A stretch of DNA of 64,000 bases from an uncultured Clostridia bacterium (GTDB lineage: Bacteria; Bacillota; Clostridia; Oscillospirales; Acutalibacteraceae), in assembly GCA_946183365.1 (NCBI GenBank), contig CAMHAH010000003.1, positions 124,001 to 188,000 on the forward strand, written 5' to 3'. Both the position numbers and the translations under genes were made by a program. Below the pieces are notes generated by a model. The model was not told the origin of the DNA. It saw only the letters and a program-made list of their open reading frames with translations, and ran no database searches. Positions 1 through 9,650 of the stretch are shown here, in pieces; the stretch's first letter is position 1; each line of letters starts with the position of its first letter.

Positions 1-337
1 CGGGGGTATCCTCGTTCCAGACTTCCTTAGCGAGGCGGAATACCGCCCAGCCCTTAGGCCATCCGACATACATCGTTGCGTGAGTGATTATCGCGGCTAT
101 CTCTTCCTTTGTCACTCCGTGAGCCTTGGCGTTCTGCAGATGATAAGTCAGCGAAGAGTCGGTGATGCCCGACGCCATCAGAGATACGACGGTGATGATA
201 CACTTAGTCTTGACGCTTATCGCTTCTTCATTCCATACCTCGCCGAACAGCACGTCATCATTCAGATGAGCGAAGGTGGGCGCGAACTCACCCAGCTGGT
301 CTCTGCCGGCGGTCTGTACTATCTTTTTGTCTTTCAT
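1..337 (-). CDS. carboxymuconolactone decarboxylase family protein (3' end cut by window edge)
   Basis: Minus-strand reading gives MKDKKIVQTAGRDQLGEFAPTFAHLNDDVLFGEVWNEEAISVKTKCIITVVSLMASGITDSSLTYHLQNAKAHGVTKEEIAAIITHATMYVGWPKGW..., typical of the CMD family; not in the ORF track because it runs off the edge. Confidence 0.8.
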   Translation of the reverse strand, partial: MKDKKIVQTAGRDQLGEFAPTFAHLNDDVLFGEVWNEEAISVKTKCIITVVSLMASGITDSSLTYHLQNAKAHGVTKEEIAAIITHATMYVGWPKGWAVFRLAKEVWNEDTP

Positions 338-356
338 TTTTCATCGCTCCTTTGTG

Positions 357-634
357 TAAGCAACCGAGAACAAATCCGAACCCGGTTTTGACAGGCAAAT
401 TTCCGCCTGCTCTTTGTTAAAATCCTCGCGAACCCGTCAGGGTTCGCTGTGGTTTTGCCGCGATCAGACATAAATCTGCTCCGTCAAAACTCCTTTGGAC
501 TGAAAATGAGCAAGATTTTGAGAAAAATTCGGTGCAGAAAGCGCGGGCAGGCTGGCGCCTGCCAAGATTGATAAGCCGAATTTTACCGAAATATTGCCAT
601 TTACAGCGTGTTCGGATTTATTCTCGATTGCTTA
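357..634. repeat. inverted-repeat-bounded intergenic element (MITE/REP-like)
   Basis: Left end taagcaaccgagaacaaatccgaac (357-381) and right end gttcggatttattctcgattgctta (610-634) are reverse complements at 23/25 positions; shorter copies at 3338-3385 and 7806-7855. Confidence 0.65.
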
Positions 635-649
635 TTGTTTTTCTCTTTA

Positions 650-1270
650 TCATTTCAAAAGCTTCTCAGCGCAGGTGCAGGCGAGGTCATAGATCGAGTA
701 GTAGGTATACCCTACCCCGGCGCTCTCCATAGCGCGCTTCTGTTTATCTGTCACTACTGTATACGGATAGATCCCGTAGATGAACGGGAAGAATGAGTAG
801 ATGAACTCCTTTCTTTTGCTCTCGTTCATATCTGAGCAGAACTTCCTGAGCAATCGGTCGACAGCCTTCAGAGATCTGCCGTAGGCTACCTTGAACTCAC
901 ACAGTCTCTCTTCTCTGCTGTTCTCCTCCATATCATAGTGGTTCATGCTCATGAGCTTAAGCAGAAGAGTACGCTTCTCTAATGATGACGCCAGAGCTCT
1001 CGCGATCTCTTCTCTCGTCAAGGCGTCATTGCTGTCGGTGATACCGTTCAGATCGTTCACCCACAGCTCATACTCCATTTGAAGGATAGCGAGGAAGATC
1101 TCTTCTTTAGTCTCAAAGTAGTTATATATAGAAGCGCGTGAGAATGTGGTGTACTCAGCGATCTTCATTATCGTAATATCCTTGAAGCTCATATCCTTAT
1201 ACAGCGTCTTGCACGCGGATATTATCTCTTCTTTGCGAGCGTTGGTATGCTCGGGAGAACCCTTTGGCAT
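650..1270 (-). CDS. TetR/AcrR family transcriptional regulator
   Basis: N-terminal HTH ARKEEIISACKTLYKDMSFKDITIMKIAEYTTFSRASIYNYFETKEEIFLAIL. Confidence 0.9.
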   Translation of the reverse strand: MPKGSPEHTNARKEEIISACKTLYKDMSFKDITIMKIAEYTTFSRASIYNYFETKEEIFLAILQMEYELWVNDLNGITDSNDALTREEIARALASSLEKRTLLLKLMSMNHYDMEENSREERLCEFKVAYGRSLKAVDRLLRKFCSDMNESKRKEFIYSFFPFIYGIYPYTVVTDKQKRAMESAGVGYTYYSIYDLACTCAEKLLK

Positions 1271-1287
1271 AATATCACCTGATTTAT

Positions 1288-1352
1288 TTATTCTGACAAT
1301 ATGTCAGTATCTATAATATACACCCATTCTGACACAATGTCAATATCTTTTT
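1288..1352 (-). promoter_or_regulatory. tetR promoter with two TGACA-N3-TGTCA palindromes
   Basis: Minus strand: TTGACA-(17 nt)-TATATT, with TGACATTGTGTCA overlapping the -35 and TGACATATTGTCA downstream of the -10. Confidence 0.75.
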
Positions 1353-1396
1353 AATGTTTTAACTTTAATGTGACTGTAGATATCTGCCGAAGCATA

Positions 1397-1436
1397 AAGC
1401 GCCGTGCTCAATACACGGCGCTTTATGCGTGTTTTT
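1397..1436. terminator. intrinsic terminator hairpin
   Basis: aaagcgccgtgctcaatacacggcgctttatgcgtgtttttt. Confidence 0.7.
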
Positions 1437-2128
1437 TACAGGTCAAAGCCCTTGACCCATCCCTCGATATCGGATGAGCTGCTCAGACGAGCGCCCTCGA
1501 GCCAGTTTCCGCTCTTCGCGTTCGCGGCAAGGTTGGTTCCGCTCGAGCCTATACCCGAGCCGCCCGAGGTACAGAACGGGATCATCGTTATGCCGTCAAA
1601 GCTGTAGCTCTCTACAAAGGTATCCATGATACGCGGCTCCTCGCCCCACCAGATCGGATAACCGATAAAGATAGTTGAATAGCCGTCGAGAGAGATCGTC
1701 TCACTGCCGATAGCGGGACGAACAGATTTATCGTTCTGCTCAATCGTCGTACGGCTGTTTTTATCGTTCCAGTTAAGGTCGTCAGACGTATAAGTTTGAG
1801 CCGCGGTTATCTCATAAATATCAGCGCCGGCAGCTGAGGCGATCGACTGCGCTACGCCCTTTGTCGTACCTGTCGCGGAGAAATATACTACCAGTGTTTT
1901 TGTTCCGTTCGTTTCAGGTTCTGTAGTGTTTTGCTGCTCGTTTGCCGCTGTTTCATCCTGCTGTGTCTCAGCTGCTTTTGTTTCGGCTACGGTCGCCTGA
2001 GTTTGCTGATCTGTCTGAGCCTGTGTCTCGGTGTTTGACTGCTTAGCTCCGCAGGCGGCAAGTGAAAGCAATAATACAACTGCCATCAGTAGAGCGGATA
2101 ATCTCATAAGCTTAGAATGTTTTGTCAT
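1436..2128 (-). CDS. flavodoxin-domain lipoprotein
   Basis: Lipobox LLSLAACG; flavodoxin motif TLVVYFSATGTTKGVAQSIASAAGADIYEI. Confidence 0.85.
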   Translation of the reverse strand: MTKHSKLMRLSALLMAVVLLLSLAACGAKQSNTETQAQTDQQTQATVAETKAAETQQDETAANEQQNTTEPETNGTKTLVVYFSATGTTKGVAQSIASAAGADIYEITAAQTYTSDDLNWNDKNSRTTIEQNDKSVRPAIGSETISLDGYSTIFIGYPIWWGEEPRIMDTFVESYSFDGITMIPFCTSGGSGIGSSGTNLAANAKSGNWLEGARLSSSSDIEGWVKGFDL

Positions 2129-2140
2129 AATAATTCCTCC

Positions 2141-3184
2141 TTATTTTATCTTTTGATCTCCTGTTGACCAAACATGTCTATCCTTTGCGTTCTCACGCTT
2201 GTTCTGAGCCATTACACCCGCGAGAGGGTGAGGCACATACGGTTCTTCAAGATACGCAATCTCAGCATCGCTCAGCTCAAGCTCAACCGCCTTCGCGGCG
2301 CCCTCTATATGGTGCGGCTTTGTCGCGCCGACGACGGGTGATGTCACCTTAGTCAGCAGCCACGCCAGAGATACCTCGGTCATCGTGACCCCGCGCTTTT
2401 CGGCTGTCTCTGCAACTCTGTTGATAATGACCCCGTCCTGCTGAGCGGTAGCGTCATACTTGAATTTAGCGTAGGCGTCCTCAACGGCACGTTTTGTATC
2501 GTTCTCGCCGGGCTTGCGCGATAACCTCCCGCTCGCGAGAGCGCTGTACGGTGTAAGAGCTATATTTTCCTCTGTACAGTACGGCACCATCTCTCTCTCC
2601 TCTTCACGGAATATCAGATTATAGTGACCCTGAACAGAAATGAACTTTGCAAAGCCCTCTCTCTGAGCTATCGCGTTCGCGTTTGCAAGCTGCCACGCAA
2701 AGCAGTTTGAGATACCTATATATCTTGCCTTGCCCGCTTTTACGACACGGTCGAGACCGTCGAGGATATCCTCGATCGGAGTATTCCAGTCCCACATATG
2801 ATAGATATACAGATCAACATAGTCCATTCCGAGATTAGAGAGGCTTGTGTTTATCATGTTCTCGATATGCTGTTGTCCGCTTATCCCGCGCTCGATCTCA
2901 TCAGCCGTACGCGGCAGGAACTTTGTTGCGACGACTATGTCCTCGCGCTTTGCGAAGTCTCTCAGAGCTCTGCCGACATACTGCTCGCAGGTACCGCTTT
3001 GATACGCGATAGCGGTATCAAAGAAATTCACACCCAGCTCAAGCCCCCGCTTTATTATCTCGCGGCTGTGTTCTTCATCTACGGTCCAGCTGTGCTGACC
3101 TCTGGTCGGGTCGCCGAACCCCATACACCCCATACAGATACGGGACACGTTGAGATCCGAATTGCCGAGCTTAGTATACTTCAT
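2141..3184 (-). CDS. aldo/keto reductase
   Basis: MKYTKLGNSDLNVSRICMGCMGFGD..., GVNFFDTAIAYQSG, TPYSALASGRLSR. Confidence 0.92.
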   Translation of the reverse strand: MKYTKLGNSDLNVSRICMGCMGFGDPTRGQHSWTVDEEHSREIIKRGLELGVNFFDTAIAYQSGTCEQYVGRALRDFAKREDIVVATKFLPRTADEIERGISGQQHIENMINTSLSNLGMDYVDLYIYHMWDWNTPIEDILDGLDRVVKAGKARYIGISNCFAWQLANANAIAQREGFAKFISVQGHYNLIFREEEREMVPYCTEENIALTPYSALASGRLSRKPGENDTKRAVEDAYAKFKYDATAQQDGVIINRVAETAEKRGVTMTEVSLAWLLTKVTSPVVGATKPHHIEGAAKAVELELSDAEIAYLEEPYVPHPLAGVMAQNKRENAKDRHVWSTGDQKIK

Positions 3185-3233
3185 ATCAAACCATCCTTTT
3201 ATATCAGTTCTGCGGTCATCTTTCTTTCATATG

Positions 3234-3294
3234 TTCTGACACAGTGTCAGCATATATAATATACACCTATTCTGACACAATGTCAATATGCTTT
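3234..3294 (-). promoter_or_regulatory. aldo/keto reductase promoter with the same paired TGACA-N3-TGTCA operators
   Basis: Minus strand: TTGACA-TTGTGTCAGAATAGGTG(17)-TATATT, flanked by TGACATTGTGTCA and TGACACTGTGTCA; near-identical to the tetR promoter. Confidence 0.78.
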
Positions 3295-3337
3295 TTATGA
3301 TTATTTTATTTTTATGGGATAAACAGGCGTTAACCTT

Positions 3338-3385
3338 AAACAACCGAGATTAAATCTTAACCCGGTTTTGTTATCGGTTGCTTAT
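3338..3385. repeat. short copy of the caaccgaga...tctcggttg inverted-repeat element
   Basis: taaacaaccgagattaaatcttaacccggttttgttatcggttgctta. Confidence 0.55.
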
Positions 3386-3392
3386 GTTAACA

Positions 3393-3426
3393 CAAAAAAG
3401 AAAGGGTATCCCGAAGAATACCCTGA
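3393..3426 (-). terminator. intrinsic terminator
   Basis: agggtatcccgaagaataccct stem with a T-tract on the minus-strand 3' side (aaaaaagaaa on plus). Confidence 0.7.
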
Positions 3427-3431
3427 CTGTA

Positions 3432-4874
3432 TTAATCATTCGGTTTTGCCGGAGGTGTACCGCCGCCGTCATGTCCTCCGTCAGGAGGAGTACCGCCGTT
3501 GCCGTGACCGCTCGATGAGCTGACCTTGAACTCTATCGCCGAACCGTCAGTTGCGGTCCCCGCGGTGTACTCGACGCCGTTCACATACAGCTTGTGGCCG
3601 TTCAGATCGATGCTGTCCTTATCGCAGGTCAGCGAGGTAATGTAGCTGTCGCCGGTCAGCACCCACTTTGAGCCACCGCTGAGCTCAACATATACGTCGC
3701 CCGAAGCGCCGTCTGAGTTGATCGCTCCGTTGAAGGTCGATCCATCCTTCAGATAGAGGTTCAATACGCTGATATCGTCAACTATCATATCGCCGTTGAT
3801 CGTCTGGTTCGTCGCGTTCAGATTGACCTGACCGCCGTTGCTGCCGTCGCTGCCCCAGCCCGCGGCTGCCGCTCTGAGGAACACGCCGTCCGCGTCGTTA
3901 TTGACTATCGCGGCGTTGTTAAGAGAAATATCTGTGGCGGTGTTATTGACAAAGAAGATATCTCCGTTCTGATTTTCGAGCGTTCCGCCGTTCATCGTGA
4001 ATGAGGATGTGCCCTGAGCCGCGTCGCCCGACATACTCTGATAGATCATGACCGCCTGATACCACTCGGACTTATTGCTGTTCTTCTTATTGTTGTCAGC
4101 GTTGAGAGTAACATTGTTCAAAGTCACGCTGTTCTTGCCTTCTACAACTACTCCCTGAGATGCGGTAGATGTCATCTCGGCGTTTGATACTGTGATATCG
4201 GCGGTTGAATAGATAACGGGCGAGCCTGTGCCCGAGGTGGTGTAGCTGCCGCCGTCGACATTGACGGTACCGCCGCCCCTGTCGGAACGTATGGCCGCGG
4301 AAGAATTGCCCGAGGTGTTGATAGTGAGATTTGAGGCGTTCATCGTGCCGCCGCCCGTAGTCATCAAGCCGCCCGAGCAGTTGCCGCTTGTTTCGATATA
4401 TGAATCGCTTATATTAACGGTCGTGCCCTCGCCGTAGCTGAACACGGCGTTCGCGTGTGTCCCGTCGGTCTTGACGACCATCTCGCTCAGATCGAGAGAT
4501 GCGCCGTTAGTGGCAAAGATCGCGGCGTTATCGCCGTAGAAATCAGCCTCGTCGCCGCTGTTGCTGTCGCCCGTCTTAGTGACCTTGGTATTCTTATAGC
4601 TCGCTGTTTGACCGTCGGCTGTGATCGCGTGTTCGCTGTCGGCGCTGTTATCGATAGTTTCGTTTATCGTGATATCCGCCTCAGTCAGCTTTTTAGCAGT
4701 CTCCTGTGTCGCAGCTGCTGTCTCGGATACGGTCGCGCTGTCAGCCGACGCCGTCTGAGCGGCCTCGGTCGCTTCGGTATTGTTTTTATTCCCCGCGCAC
4801 GCCGCCATAGAAGCGATCATCAGCGCCGCGACGGTCAAGGATAATATCCTGAATATGTTTTTGCGTTTGTTCAT
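3432..4874 (-). CDS. secreted beta-helix / adhesin-like lipoprotein
   Basis: Lipobox MIASMAACAG; repetitive N/S/T/G-rich beta-helix-like sequence; Gly/Pro-rich tail GGTPPDGGHDGGGTPP. Confidence 0.65.
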   Translation of the reverse strand: MNKRKNIFRILSLTVAALMIASMAACAGNKNNTEATEAAQTASADSATVSETAAATQETAKKLTEADITINETIDNSADSEHAITADGQTASYKNTKVTKTGDSNSGDEADFYGDNAAIFATNGASLDLSEMVVKTDGTHANAVFSYGEGTTVNISDSYIETSGNCSGGLMTTGGGTMNASNLTINTSGNSSAAIRSDRGGGTVNVDGGSYTTSGTGSPVIYSTADITVSNAEMTSTASQGVVVEGKNSVTLNNVTLNADNNKKNSNKSEWYQAVMIYQSMSGDAAQGTSSFTMNGGTLENQNGDIFFVNNTATDISLNNAAIVNNDADGVFLRAAAAGWGSDGSNGGQVNLNATNQTINGDMIVDDISVLNLYLKDGSTFNGAINSDGASGDVYVELSGGSKWVLTGDSYITSLTCDKDSIDLNGHKLYVNGVEYTAGTATDGSAIEFKVSSSSGHGNGGTPPDGGHDGGGTPPAKPND

Positions 4875-5054
4875 GATAAGTACCTCCTTTGTGATTGCTT
4901 ATATCTTAGCGCATGATTATGACAGAAAAATGGAGATTATGTGAAAACAATCTGAAAACTTCTTAATAAAATGATGATCCCCCTGCCTTAAAACAGACAA
5001 GAGGATATAACTCATATCGGTAAGAACGATAGGTCATTTGACTGTAAACAGCCG

Positions 5055-6326
5055 TCATTGCCTTTTCATCGGTATCGTGACCTTTACCACGGTTCCGCCG
5101 CCCTCACGCGGTGATATCTTAAGATCTCCGCCGCACATCATCTCAAGCCGCTGACGTATATTGTTGAGCGCGATATGCGGTTCGTTGTCATCGATCGGCT
5201 TGAAGCCCGGACCGTCGTCCTCTACTATGATCTCGCTTGACGAATCAGTCTGCCGGGTGATGACAGAGATATGTATCGGATCACCGGATGATCTCATGCC
5301 GTGCTTGACGGCGTTCTCAACTATAGGCTGCAGCGTAAGCGGCGGCACGCGGAACAGGGTGTGGGGCGTATCGAAGCTGACGAACAGACTGTCCTCAAAC
5401 TGAGCCTGTTCCACAGCCAGATACGCGCGGGTGTGCTCGAGCTCGTCGCGGAAGGGAATGGTGTCCTCGCTCGCTATGGCGGTAAAATTCTTTCGCAGAT
5501 AGGTAGTGAAGTCCAGCGTTACCTGCTTTGCCTTAACGGGATCCTGATCACAAAGGTAGTAGATGCCCATCATGGTATTACAGATGAAATGAGGCCGCAT
5601 CTGCAGCACCATTATACCGGCGCGCTGATTGGCGATCTCACGCTGCTGCCGCATATACTTTTCCATATTGTCCGAAAGGACAAGACCGAGCATTATCAGC
5701 GCGCAAAGTGCCATTCCGAACACTATAAGAAGTATGTCGTAGATGAACATATGGGTGAACAGCGCTATCGTCATAGGCAACAGATAAACAAAAAGAGCAA
5801 TAAAATATTTTTTTGAGATTTGTTTTCGCCTTAAGATAACTCCCGCTATGTTGAGGATCATGATCGCAGCCAACGGAGAAAGCAGCAGCGCGAAATAAGG
5901 GCCGCGAACGACCTGATTATCGGGCGTTATACAGTAGAAGATATCGGTAAACTGAGCAACGGTCAGCAACAAAACGTATACTCCCCACAGAGCCATGACG
6001 GTCTTGAACAGTAAACTGTCTTTTATGCTCTCGCCGCAGCAATGGAGCAGAAATATCGTCGGCATAAAAATCAACGACGAAATCAGCAGAAACTCAAGAA
6101 AACAGACGATCCCCTCCGCCGCTGCCATATCGGGATCGGAATAGATGAGCAAGTCGATGAACAACACTGTAACGCTCATCAAAAGCAGTGAGAACAGCGT
6201 GATGAGGTACCGCTTGCTCCACCTGTCGAGCGCAGGCATAAATGCCGAGAGTGCTATACCGAGCGCCATCAACAGCATCAACGCGCCGCATAACGAGTAA
6301 CAGACGACGTCGATCAGATCTATCAC
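5055..6326 (-). CDS. LytS-like sensor histidine kinase
   Basis: N-terminal TM helices; QMRPHFICNTMMGIYYLC H-box (His_kinase type) and ATPase motifs IVENAVKHG, VEDDGPGF. Confidence 0.88.
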   Translation of the reverse strand: MIDLIDVVCYSLCGALMLLMALGIALSAFMPALDRWSKRYLITLFSLLLMSVTVLFIDLLIYSDPDMAAAEGIVCFLEFLLISSLIFMPTIFLLHCCGESIKDSLLFKTVMALWGVYVLLLTVAQFTDIFYCITPDNQVVRGPYFALLLSPLAAIMILNIAGVILRRKQISKKYFIALFVYLLPMTIALFTHMFIYDILLIVFGMALCALIMLGLVLSDNMEKYMRQQREIANQRAGIMVLQMRPHFICNTMMGIYYLCDQDPVKAKQVTLDFTTYLRKNFTAIASEDTIPFRDELEHTRAYLAVEQAQFEDSLFVSFDTPHTLFRVPPLTLQPIVENAVKHGMRSSGDPIHISVITRQTDSSSEIIVEDDGPGFKPIDDNEPHIALNNIRQRLEMMCGGDLKISPREGGGTVVKVTIPMKRQ

Positions 6327-6922
6327 GCGCCCTCGCCTCCCGTCCAGAACGGATATCTCAGGTTTTTGAGCTGTTCTTTTACGCCTTGGGGCGTGAGAGG
6401 CTTTAGCATGAAGCCGCTCGCTCCCGTGCTCCAGGCGTCAAGAGCGTACTCGCCGTAAGCTGTCAGATACACTACGTTTGTACGGGGATTGACCTCGAGC
6501 AGAGAGCGGCAAAGCTCAAGCCCACTCATATTCCTCAGCTCGATATCAAGAAAGGCGAGCGAGACCTCGTTATCCTTCGCGAATTCGATGGCTTCATTAG
6601 GCTGTGTGAAGCCCATGACGTCAGCGTTTGGCATGACCTGTTCGACTATAGGCAACTCTCCCGAGAGTATCAGCTTTCTGTCGTCTACTATTATGACGTT
6701 AGGTCGTTTGTTGCTCTGCGCCGCCGCGAAGATGAGCGTATTGACGTCTGTTCCTAAAACCTCAGACAGTCGGGATATCTTAGCCGCGTCGGGAAGTCGG
6801 CTGCCGGTTTCCCATCTGACTACCGTGGAGCGGGTAACATACATCAGATCAGCCAGCTCCTGCTGAGACAGTCCTTTTTCTATTCTGATCTTTCTCAAAT
6901 TATCTGAAAAAAAGAGGTTCAT
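6323..6922 (-). CDS. response regulator with N-terminal XRE HTH and C-terminal receiver domain
   Basis: Start chosen at MNLFFSDNLRKIRIEKGLSQQELADLMYVTRSTVVRWETG (6922); receiver VIIVDDRKLIL...LAFLDIELRNMSGLEL...VVYLTAYGEYALDAWSTGASGFMLKPL. 4-nt overlap with the kinase start. Confidence 0.85.
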   Translation of the reverse strand: MNLFFSDNLRKIRIEKGLSQQELADLMYVTRSTVVRWETGSRLPDAAKISRLSEVLGTDVNTLIFAAAQSNKRPNVIIVDDRKLILSGELPIVEQVMPNADVMGFTQPNEAIEFAKDNEVSLAFLDIELRNMSGLELCRSLLEVNPRTNVVYLTAYGEYALDAWSTGASGFMLKPLTPQGVKEQLKNLRYPFWTGGEGA

Positions 6923-7213
6923 TATGATATACTCCGCAGAAATATGTTTATATAATATTATTCTACCTGTTCTGATATCTAAAAACAAGAAAAACATAAA
7001 AATAATTGAAAAAAACACAAATTAGCTGTTCCATAGCGGAACAGCCCCTTGGATAAAATAATAAAAAACGGTAAACTAAGATTGGGCATTTTTGTATAAT
7101 TGTTTATCAGGCATTATACATATCAGCGATGCCCTTCTATCTCGGTTATTGAGCCTGTCGAAAACCTTGTTGACGTCGGGCTTGAGGCACAATATTTTTT
7201 CAGAGGTGTTTTT

Positions 7214-7723
7214 ATGACAGTATTATTCATCATCTTCGGTATTTTGATGTTAGTATGCGGTTTCTCATGTCTTTTCACCCCGCTTCTCAACTTTTTGAGC
7301 GCCGGCTATTTCATCATCATCCTGATCACCGCTTACGGTATCATCGGTATCATCAGAGGCATACGCCAAAAGAAATACGGCGTCGGCTTCGTCTTCAGTA
7401 TACTGAGCGTCATCTTAGGCGTATGTATGCTGTTCTTCCCGAACCTGGTGCTCATCACCGACAGCATCATGCTGTATCTGACCGCCGCATGGTTCGTATT
7501 GATGGGTATCGTTACGATCACTTCAGCTGTGACCGTAACAAAAGCTACCGGCTCATCGATCTGGATCTTACAGCTGGTCTTAGGTATACTTGCCGTTATA
7601 CTCGGTGTAATTTCGTTCTTCCAGCCTATAATCATGGCATTATCGATCGGCACTTTGATCGGTATCTACTTCATCGAGACAGGCTTCACACTGATATTCA
7701 CCGGCATAGCCATAAAAGACTGA
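7214..7723 (+). CDS. DUF308/HdeD-like membrane protein
   Basis: MTVLFIIFGILMLVCGFSCLFTPLLNFLSAGYFIIILITAYGIIGIIRGI; ATG preceded by agaggtg. Confidence 0.75.
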   Translation: MTVLFIIFGILMLVCGFSCLFTPLLNFLSAGYFIIILITAYGIIGIIRGIRQKKYGVGFVFSILSVILGVCMLFFPNLVLITDSIMLYLTAAWFVLMGIVTITSAVTVTKATGSSIWILQLVLGILAVILGVISFFQPIIMALSIGTLIGIYFIETGFTLIFTGIAIKD

Positions 7724-7805
7724 TATCTTTGATCTTGCGTCCGCTCAGCGTGTTCTTACGCCAGGCGGGCGCAAGATGCGCGTTTATTCAACACAATGTC
7801 ATTAT

Positions 7806-7855
7806 TTAGGCAACCGAGAGCAAATTCGAACCCGGATTTATTCTCGGTTGCCTAA
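7806..7855. repeat. near-perfect palindromic copy of the caaccgaga element
   Basis: ttaggcaaccgagagcaaattcgaacccggatttattctcggttgcctaa. Confidence 0.65.
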
Positions 7856-7883
7856 AACTAAGCAAATAAAAAGAGGTGCACAA

Positions 7884-9638
7884 ATGAAACTAAAAAACCG
7901 TATCTTACCGTTTTATCAGGCGATCCCGAAGCTGCTGCTTTTCCAGACCGCGTCATTCCTTATCCTGTCGCTGCTGACATGGGGCATATCCGCTCTTTGC
8001 AGTCTGCTGCTGGGTCTGACCGGTAAGACCTCTGTAACCAGCGGTGATCTTGGCTTTATATTCACCCACTGGCAGGGTTATGTTATGATCGTCCTGGTCA
8101 TACTGATGGTGATCGCGTATATCGCCGTTGAACTGAACGCGCTTGTCATCTACAGCTCAAAGCTCATTGAAGGAGAAAATCCCTCGGTGTGGCAGAGCAT
8201 AAAGGACGGTTTCGCGTCGATGAAAAAGTATCTTAATCTGCGCGGACTGGTCATCATTATCTACGCTGTAGTCCTCGCGCCGATACTCGGACTCGGTTTC
8301 TCTGTATCGCTCACCTCGACCTTCTTTATCCCGCGCTTCATCATGTCTGTCATCACCAATACCCCCGTGTTCCTGATCGCTTATATCATCGTTATGATCT
8401 TATTGACGATAGTCGCGATCATCTATTGCTTCATCGTACACGGCGCGCTGCTTGACGGTATGACGATGAAGGAGGCAGGCATAAACTCTCGCAAGCTCGT
8501 CAAGGGCAATTTAAAGAACTTCCTTTTTGAGATCATCTGCTACTTAGTGATCGCTACACTGGCGACCGCAGCGCTGGCGGCGTGCGCCGCTCTGCCGCTG
8601 CTGATTGTACAGCTTATCCCTGAGGGACCCGTGCAGATATTCTTTGATATCTTCTTCTGCTCTCTGCTGCTTGTTGTTGCCCTTTTCGCGGCGTTTATGT
8701 CGGTATCTTTCTTCGTTATCAAGTTGACAATGCTCTACAAAAAGTATCGCAGCAACGGAGAATGGGCCTATCAGAAGCGTGAGAAGCAGCGCCATCCGCT
8801 CGTTATCACGGTCGTTGTTCTGGTGCTTTTACTTTGTATCGGATTCTCAATTGCGGGAACCATGAATTTTAACGAGATATTCCATACCGATATCACCGCC
8901 GGGATCATCGCTCACCGCGCGGGCGGTGTTGAAGCTCCCGAGAACACCGTAAAGGGTATCGAGGTCGCGTATGAGCTCGGCGCGAAAGGCGCTGAGATAG
9001 ATATCCAGCGTACCTCTGACGGATACTACGTCGTCAACCACGACGCCGACTTTGAGCGCGTCGCAGGCGTCAGCAAGACTCCGAACGAGATGACCCTCAA
9101 TGAGGTCAAGGAGCTCCGTGTCGACGGTGAGCCTGTACCGACCCTTGAAGAAATGCTCGACGCTTCGCGCAATAAGGTGATTCTCTTTGTCGAGTTGAAG
9201 GGCGAGACAGCCGATAATCAGATGGCTGATGACGCCGTCAGGATCATCAAGGAAAAGGGTATGGAGGATCAGACTGTATTGATCTCTCTGAAATACGATA
9301 TACTGGATTATATCGAGCAGAAATACCCCGAGATGCAGACCGGCTACCTAGCGTTTATCTCCTTCGGTGAGATCGAGAACACACCCTTTGATTATCTGGC
9401 GCTCGAGGAAGAGATCTCGACCGACGAGACCATCGCCGCTATCCACGGCAAGGGCAAGAAGGTCATGGTATGGACGGTCAACGAAGAAGACGATATCACA
9501 TATTTCATGTCCACCGACGCTGACGCTATCATCACCGATTCCGTCAAGCTCTCGGGAGAGATCAAAGACCGTCTCTCAAAGCGTAAACCTATCGAGATCA
9601 TCCTTCAGGCTTTATCGAATACCCTCCCCACCCAGTAA
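7884..9638 (+). CDS. glycerophosphodiester phosphodiesterase with N-terminal membrane domain
   Basis: C-terminal GDPD motif IIAHRAGGVEAPENTVKGIEVAYELGAKGAEIDIQRTSDGYYVVNHDADF; N-terminal multi-TM region; RBS aagaggtg. Confidence 0.9.
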   Translation: MKLKNRILPFYQAIPKLLLFQTASFLILSLLTWGISALCSLLLGLTGKTSVTSGDLGFIFTHWQGYVMIVLVILMVIAYIAVELNALVIYSSKLIEGENPSVWQSIKDGFASMKKYLNLRGLVIIIYAVVLAPILGLGFSVSLTSTFFIPRFIMSVITNTPVFLIAYIIVMILLTIVAIIYCFIVHGALLDGMTMKEAGINSRKLVKGNLKNFLFEIICYLVIATLATAALAACAALPLLIVQLIPEGPVQIFFDIFFCSLLLVVALFAAFMSVSFFVIKLTMLYKKYRSNGEWAYQKREKQRHPLVITVVVLVLLLCIGFSIAGTMNFNEIFHTDITAGIIAHRAGGVEAPENTVKGIEVAYELGAKGAEIDIQRTSDGYYVVNHDADFERVAGVSKTPNEMTLNEVKELRVDGEPVPTLEEMLDASRNKVILFVELKGETADNQMADDAVRIIKEKGMEDQTVLISLKYDILDYIEQKYPEMQTGYLAFISFGEIENTPFDYLALEEEISTDETIAAIHGKGKKVMVWTVNEEDDITYFMSTDADAIITDSVKLSGEIKDRLSKRKPIEIILQALSNTLPTQ

Positions 9639-9650
9639 GGAATAATATAA

